Source of the DNA: Acidobacteriota bacterium
GTDB taxonomy: Bacteria; Acidobacteriota; Terriglobia; Terriglobales; Acidobacteriaceae
Direction: 5' to 3'
Assembly (NCBI GenBank): GCA_021799405.1
Contig: JAJZAL010000166.1
Span: 1-11,566 of the forward strand
Length of the DNA: 11,566 bases
Shown here in pieces: positions 7,152-11,566 of this stretch; position 1 is the first letter of the stretch; each line of letters begins with the position of its first letter. Under the pieces are notes generated by a model. It was given only the letters and a program-made list of their open reading frames with translations. It made no database searches and had not been told where the DNA came from. The position numbers and the translations under genes are program-made.

Positions 7152-8432
7152 ATGAAAACCCACTTCTCCTTCGGCAAGAACGGCATGGATGTTTCAGTTC
7201 CTGATGGCTTCGCGTGCCAGGTGGTCAGGAGCCGCTCCGCCGCAGCGCTGAGCGATACAGGTACGGCGCTCAAGACCGCGCTCGACAATCCCATCGGTTG
7301 CGCGCCGCTGGCAACGCTGGCCGCGGGCAAGCGCACCGCTGCCATCTCCGTCTGCGACATCACTCGGCCCGCGCCCAATGCCACAACGCTGCCGCCGCTG
7401 CTTGCCTGCCTGCACGCCGCCGGAATCCCCGTCGAGGGCGTCACCATTCTCATCGCGACGGGATTGCACCGCGCTGCGACGAAAGAAGAGCTGGATGTCA
7501 TCCTGGGGCCGGAGATTGCGTCGACGTATCGAGTGGTGAGCCATGATGCACGTGCATTGGCGCAACATCGCGCGCTCGGCACGACGCGGCGCGGCACGCC
7601 GGTCTATATCGACGAGCGCTTTGTCGCCGCCGATCTTCACATCACGCTGGGCTTCATCGAACAGCACCTGATGCTGGGCTTTTCCGGTGGGCGCAAGCTC
7701 ATCGCTCCGGGCCTTGCGGCGCAGGAGACGATTAAGGTTCTGCACTCGCCGCGCTTCATGCGCGAGCCGCTCGCCACCGAGGGCTCCATCGAGGGCAATC
7801 CGCTGCATGCGGAGCTGCTGGAGATTGCGCGCATGGCCCGCCACGATTTCATGCTGGATGTGACTCTCACGCAGGACCGGCGGATCTCCGGCGTCTTTGC
7901 CGGTGATCCGGTAAAGGCGCATGCCGCCGGAGTCGCTTTTCTAGAATCGGCATCGCTCGAAGCGATTCCCGAACTGGCCGACGCGGTTATCACCAGCGCC
8001 GCGGGTTATCCTCTCGACCTGACCTTTTATCAGATCATCAAGGGCGTCACTGCCGCGCAGCACGTTGTCAAGCCGGGCGGCAAAATCCTGGTCGTCGCCG
8101 AGTGCGCCGAGGGCGTGGGATCTCCTGAATTCACGCGCGCGCTTGCATCCTTCCGCGGCTATCAGGATTTTCTCGATAAGATTCGCGACGCTGAGGTGAA
8201 GGTCGATCAGTGGCAGCTCGAAAAGCTGGCTCTCGTCGGCGTGAAATTTGAGATCCTCTTCTTTGCGCCGGGCGTCTCGAAGGCGCAACTCGGAGGCATG
8301 GGCTCCTCTCTCTTTGGCGGGCTCGACGAGGCTGTCGCCGCTTTGGTGAATGGATTGAAGCCCGGCGCCCGCATCGTGCTCATCCCCGAAGGGCCGTACA
8401 CTTACACGCGCGCTGTGCCGGCGCTGGCGTAG
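7152..8432 (+). CDS. LarA-family nickel-dependent racemase/epimerase
   Basis: A 426-residue LarA homologue, the length of classical lactate racemase. These enzymes use a nickel-pincer nucleotide (NPN/PTTN) bound to a lysine to racemise or epimerise 2-hydroxyacids by hydride transfer. Residues matching those described for the Lactiplantibacillus enzyme appear in order with nearly constant offset: Arg72, His106 (ATGLHRAAT), His172, Lys182 (FSGGRK, cofactor lysine), His198 (nickel ligand), Tyr293-Gln294, Lys297 and Trp354. It should therefore be active if the cofactor is made. I chose ATG 7152 because MKTHFSFGKNG begins the conserved N-terminal strand. ATGs at 7098 and 7128 are open in frame, but no start has a good ribosome site. 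The larB, larC and larE cofactor genes are not in the window. The substrate could be lactate, malate or another hydroxyacid; sequence alone does not decide. Confidence 0.88.
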   Translation: MKTHFSFGKNGMDVSVPDGFACQVVRSRSAAALSDTGTALKTALDNPIGCAPLATLAAGKRTAAISVCDITRPAPNATTLPPLLACLHAAGIPVEGVTILIATGLHRAATKEELDVILGPEIASTYRVVSHDARALAQHRALGTTRRGTPVYIDERFVAADLHITLGFIEQHLMLGFSGGRKLIAPGLAAQETIKVLHSPRFMREPLATEGSIEGNPLHAELLEIARMARHDFMLDVTLTQDRRISGVFAGDPVKAHAAGVAFLESASLEAIPELADAVITSAAGYPLDLTFYQIIKGVTAAQHVVKPGGKILVVAECAEGVGSPEFTRALASFRGYQDFLDKIRDAEVKVDQWQLEKLALVGVKFEILFFAPGVSKAQLGGMGSSLFGGLDEAVAALVNGLKPGARIVLIPEGPYTYTRAVPALA

Positions 8433-8481
8433 GCGCGGAGGCCGATCGCGCAAGACAGGCGTATTCCGCAGGCCGCTCTTA

Positions 8482-8504
8482 CGCCAATCCCCCAGTTATT
8501 GGCG
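8482..8504 (+). terminator. Stem-loop downstream of the LarA-like gene
   Basis: CGCCAAT (8482-8488) pairs with ATTGGCG (8498-8504) around a 9-nt loop, 50 bp after the stop codon. No T-run follows, so it is at best a non-canonical 3' end. ACCGC/GCGGT (8516-8520 with 8525-8529, AAAA loop) forms another small hairpin next to it. Confidence 0.25.
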
Positions 8505-8530
8505 ATCCACCAACAACCGCAAAAGCGGTC

Positions 8531-8560
8531 GTCATTCCGAGCGAAGCCGAGGGATCTGCG
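8531..8560. repeat. GTCATTCCGAGCGAAGC-type intergenic element
   Basis: The segment begins GTCATTCCGAGCGAAGCCGA and runs on through a GGATCTGCG. From general knowledge, near-identical strings recur between genes in many acidobacterial (and some other) genomes, so I call it a dispersed repeat. Only one copy is in this window, so multiplicity cannot be shown here. CGGGAA/TTCCCG (8586-8591 with 8601-8606) forms a stem-loop shortly after it. Confidence 0.4.
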
Positions 8561-8672
8561 GTTGCATTCAGCGGAGTTCGCCGCTCGGGAAGATCGTAAT
8601 TTCCCGTTAGCCGATAATTTGCCTATACGTGCTGTTGGCAGGCGGTTCACCCTCTTCACCTCGTCAAACTGT

Positions 8673-8735
8673 GGGTGCCCCATCACACCGCCTCTCTGTC
8701 GCCGGGTGCCCCATGTCTCGATCCTGAGACATGGG
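8673..8735 (+). repeat. Dispersed hairpin repeat, copy 2, with duplicated GGGTGCCCCAT
   Basis: GGGTGCCCCAT occurs twice (8673-8683 and 8704-8714). The second copy leads into a perfect 10-bp stem, CCCATGTCTC (8710-8719) with GAGACATGGG (8726-8735), around a 6-nt loop. The 32-nt unit 8704-8735 is the counterpart of 51-82 in opposite orientation, 28 of 32 identical, with one compensated stem pair changed from G-C to T-A. No T-tract follows, so it is not a standard terminator. Confidence 0.75.
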
Positions 8736-8830
8736 AAACCACAACCCTCAATGTCATCCGGCGCCGCTCCCGCCACAGCCGGTTCCATCCCCGCCAGGAT
8801 CGACCGCCCTGCTCCTCCCCGATTCCGCCA

Positions 8831-8873
8831 GGTACCCCACCCTTAAGCCAGCCACAAGCGAGGGTGTCCCACC
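8831..8873. repeat. CACCCT/AGGGTG stem element
   Basis: GGTACCCCACCCT is followed by a spacer and AGGGTGTCCCACC. CACCCT (8839-8844) pairs with AGGGTG (8861-8866) over a 16-nt loop. Its ACCCCACCC/GTCCCACCC composition resembles the GGGTGCCCCA hairpins nearby, and it may be part of the same composite family. Confidence 0.4.
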
Positions 8874-8897
8874 CCTCCCGCCCGACAGCGATGAGCA

Positions 8898-8939
8898 AGA
8901 AGCTAGGAGCTAGAAGCTAGAGGCTGGAAGCTGCAAGGT
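8898..8939. repeat. Tandem heptamer repeat (RGRAGCT)
   Basis: Five consecutive 7-bp units read AGAAGCT, AGGAGCT, AGAAGCT, AGAGGCT and GGAAGCT (8898-8932), followed by a decayed sixth (GCAAGGT). The consensus is RGRRGCT. It is a short tandem repeat of the slippage-prone kind and lies outside any gene. Confidence 0.75.
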
Positions 8940-9022
8940 GCGTGGCCGAAGGCCCAGGCAACCGAATTCGCCTATAGGCATAAAAATCTGGGGGTGTATT
9001 GCCCCGAAAACTCGCATTTTTG

Positions 9023-9047
9023 CATCAAAAACAGGCTGTTTTTGATG
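9023..9047. repeat. Perfect 11-bp inverted repeat
   Basis: CATCAAAAACA (9023-9033) and TGTTTTTGATG (9037-9047) are exact inverted copies separated by GGC. The stem is AT-rich in an otherwise GC-rich genome. It belongs to the degenerate repeat block and its role is unknown. Confidence 0.7.
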
Positions 9048-9124
9048 GCCTTCGTCCCGTTCTATCCAGACGTTCTGCAAAGATCCGTCCGCCTTCATCC
9101 GGACATTCTTCAAAAGAAGTCGGC

Positions 9125-9170
9125 CTCCGCCGGGACATTTATTTTCGTCCCGTTCCAGGCGGAGCTTTTT
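9125..9170 (+). terminator. Terminator-like nested stem with T-tract
   Basis: CTCCGCC (9125-9131) pairs with GGCGGAG (9158-9164), and directly inside it GGGAC (9132-9136) pairs with GTCCC (9147-9151), leaving a 6-nt bulge on the 3' side. CTTTTT (9165-9170) follows at once. On the plus strand this has the form of an intrinsic terminator. No gene immediately upstream needs one, so it either insulates dnaK from read-through or ends an unannotated transcript. Confidence 0.4.
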
Positions 9171-9270
9171 GCCGATTTTCGTCCGCCCCTGTCCGGACTT
9201 CCCTTCAAATTCCGCCCACTTCCATCCGTACTCTCTTGCATCTGCTTTAGGCAAGTTGCATCAAAGAAAG

Positions 9271-9300
9271 TTGACAGTATCTCGCTCAATCTGACATGAT
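9271..9300 (+). promoter_or_regulatory. dnaK promoter
   Basis: A perfect -35 TTGACA (9271-9276) is followed after 18 bp by CATGAT (9295-9300), four of six to TATAAT. This predicts a start near 9307 and a leader of about 32 nt. It looks like a housekeeping-sigma promoter. I see no CIRCE inverted repeat (TTAGCACTC-N9-GAGTGCTAA) and no sigma-32-type CCCCAT box, so heat control, if any, is not evident from known elements. Confidence 0.55.
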
Positions 9301-9338
9301 GCGAGCGTCAGGACTTTTGAACAGGCAGGGTATCGACT

Positions 9339-11267
<1,929 letters not shown>

Positions 11268-11323
11268 GCGGAGCTAGCGGGGTTAGAAGAGTTGGGGCAC
11301 GCTAGCGAAGTTCGAAATACGAG

Positions 11324-11350
11324 GGGGTGGGTGCTGCAGGTGCCCACCCC
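11324..11350 (+). terminator. GC-rich stem-loop after dnaK
   Basis: GGGGTGGG (11324-11331) pairs perfectly with CCCACCCC (11343-11350) over an 11-nt loop, 57 bp past the dnaK stop. No T-run follows, so termination is only possible, not shown. The composition (GGTGCCCACCCC) resembles the dispersed GGGTGCCCCA elements. A second small stem, ACGCC/GGCGT (11361-11365 with 11371-11375), follows. Confidence 0.35.
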
Positions 11351-11399
11351 GAATTGTTGCACGCCTTTGGGGCGTCTAATGCGGCGGGGATTCTTATTC

Positions 11400-11432
11400 C
11401 TTAACGCTTACCGTGTTACGATAAACGTTAAG
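11400..11432. promoter_or_regulatory. 33-bp palindromic operator before the toxin gene
   Basis: CTTAACG (11400-11406) and CGTTAAG (11426-11432) are exact inverted copies. Pairing continues inward, so 13 of 16 positions per arm are complementary around 11416. A -10-like TACGAT (11417-11422) lies within it, with predicted +1 near 11429, only about 5 nt before the ATG. This is the expected form of an autorepressor site for a toxin-antitoxin operon, where the HigA-type antitoxin would block the promoter. The antitoxin gene itself lies outside the window. Confidence 0.6.
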
Positions 11433-11433
11433 C

Positions 11434-11566
11434 ATGATTAAGTCCTTCGCCGACGCGGAAACGGAAGCGGTCTTCCTCAAAGGTACGAGCCGGCGATGGG
11501 GCCACATAGGACGAGCGGCGGCGCGGCGGTTGCAGGCACTGGACTTTGCAAGTGCGATCGAGGACT
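11434..11566 (+). CDS. higB: HigB-type toxin of a type II TA system (partial)
   Basis: Only the first 44 codons are present; the gene runs off the right edge. It begins MIKSFADAETEAVF, followed by SRRWGHIGRAAARRLQALD and ASAIED, the pattern of the RelE/HigB-like toxin family (about 90 residues), in which the usual form is MIKSFADKETE...SRR...RRAxRKLxxLDxAxxLEDL. Full-length members are ribosome-dependent mRNA interferases, usually encoded before their HigA antitoxin. The ATG has no Shine-Dalgarno. It lies one base after a 33-bp palindrome, so the message would have a leader of only about 5 nt. The catalytic C-terminal half is not visible, so whether the gene is intact cannot be judged. I am fairly confident of the family from the N-terminal signature. 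Confidence 0.8.
   Translation, partial: MIKSFADAETEAVFLKGTSRRWGHIGRAAARRLQALDFASAIED

Larger units (their letters stand above)
8985..9245. repeat. Block of degenerate repeats upstream of dnaK
   Basis: A motif like ATCCGGACATTCTTCAAA recurs: 9061-9081, 9094-9114 (16 of 21 identical, period 33), 9188-9209 (with the preceding GTCCGCC shared with 9087-9093), and a weaker fourth copy near 9226-9242. TTCGTCCCGTTC occurs exactly twice (9051-9062 and 9144-9155). The block also holds an 11-bp perfect inverted repeat and a nested stem with T-tract. Both strands give open frames of about 80-115 codons, but these mirror the repeat unit and I do not consider them genes. It could be a dispersed non-coding element or a structured RNA. 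Confidence 0.5.
8433..9338. other. Repeat-rich intergenic region between larA-like gene and dnaK
   Basis: About 900 bp with no credible gene. It contains, in order: simple stem-loops just past the LarA-like gene, a GTCATTCCGAGCGAAGC-type element, copy 2 of the GGGTGCCCCA hairpin, a CACCCT/AGGGTG stem, five tandem heptamers, a 250-bp block of degenerate repeats and inverted repeats ending in a terminator-like structure, and the dnaK promoter. The 83-114-codon open frames here follow repeat periodicity rather than any protein family. The region reads as an accumulation of several dispersed elements. Confidence 0.6.

Noticed and set aside
8433..9250. CRISPR array
   Set aside because: The repeats here are either 7-bp tandem units or degenerate copies at irregular spacing. 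There are no uniform repeats separated by unique equal-length spacers and no cas genes.
8910..9299. Overlapping 83-114-codon frames on both strands upstream of dnaK
   Set aside because: Their translations repeat with the DNA repeat periods, both strands are open together, and none resembles a known family or has a ribosome site. I treat the region as a repeat block, pending a codon-conservation test.
9246..9338. CIRCE/HrcA or sigma-32 control site before dnaK
   Set aside because: I read the whole upstream segment and found neither the TTAGCACTC inverted repeat nor a CCCCAT-type -10.

Overview
The window looks like chromosomal DNA of a GC-rich (roughly 60%) Gram-negative-type bacterium. My best guess is an Acidobacteriota (Terriglobia-like) genome. 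This rests on the overall character of the DnaK, FolP and LipA proteins, the lipoprotein signals, and intergenic 'GGGTGCCCCA' and 'GTCATTCCGAGCGAAGC' elements of a kind I associate with that phylum. It is an inference; no rRNA or other decisive marker is present.

Layout, left to right. Positions 1-340 are non-coding and hold hairpin repeats. lipA (lipoyl synthase, minus) is divergent from a secreted polysaccharide deacetylase (plus). A stem-loop pair separates that gene from a convergent minus-strand operon, transcribed from 4866 down to 2448: a D-Ala-D-Ala carboxypeptidase/endopeptidase (PBP4/DacB, family S13), a lipoprotein c-type cytochrome, and a four-helix membrane protein overlapping it by 4 bp. 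folP (dihydropteroate synthase, plus) is divergent from this operon and convergent with a URO-D/MtaA-type methyltransferase-family gene (minus). That gene is in turn divergent from a LarA-family nickel-pincer racemase/epimerase (plus) that keeps every cofactor and catalytic residue I could place. Positions 8433-9338 are a 0.9 kb gene-free stretch packed with several kinds of repeat. dnaK (plus) follows behind a recognisable promoter. The window ends inside a HigB-type toxin gene whose start abuts a 33-bp imperfect palindrome.

The genes do not form one pathway. They are mostly housekeeping (lipoate, folate, chaperone, cell wall) with two less ordinary neighbourhoods: the PBP4-cytochrome c-membrane protein operon, and the divergent MtaA-like/LarA-like pair around a palindrome. 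The strongest sequence-level observations are three. First, a compensatory G-C to T-A change links two copies of one hairpin repeat 8.6 kb apart. Second, TACACT/TACAAT boxes lie exactly 6 nt before the starts of dacB and lipA, predicting leaderless mRNAs. Third, the right edge carries a toxin gene fragment with a clear operator-like palindrome. I see no CRISPR, tRNA, rRNA, transposase or phage gene.
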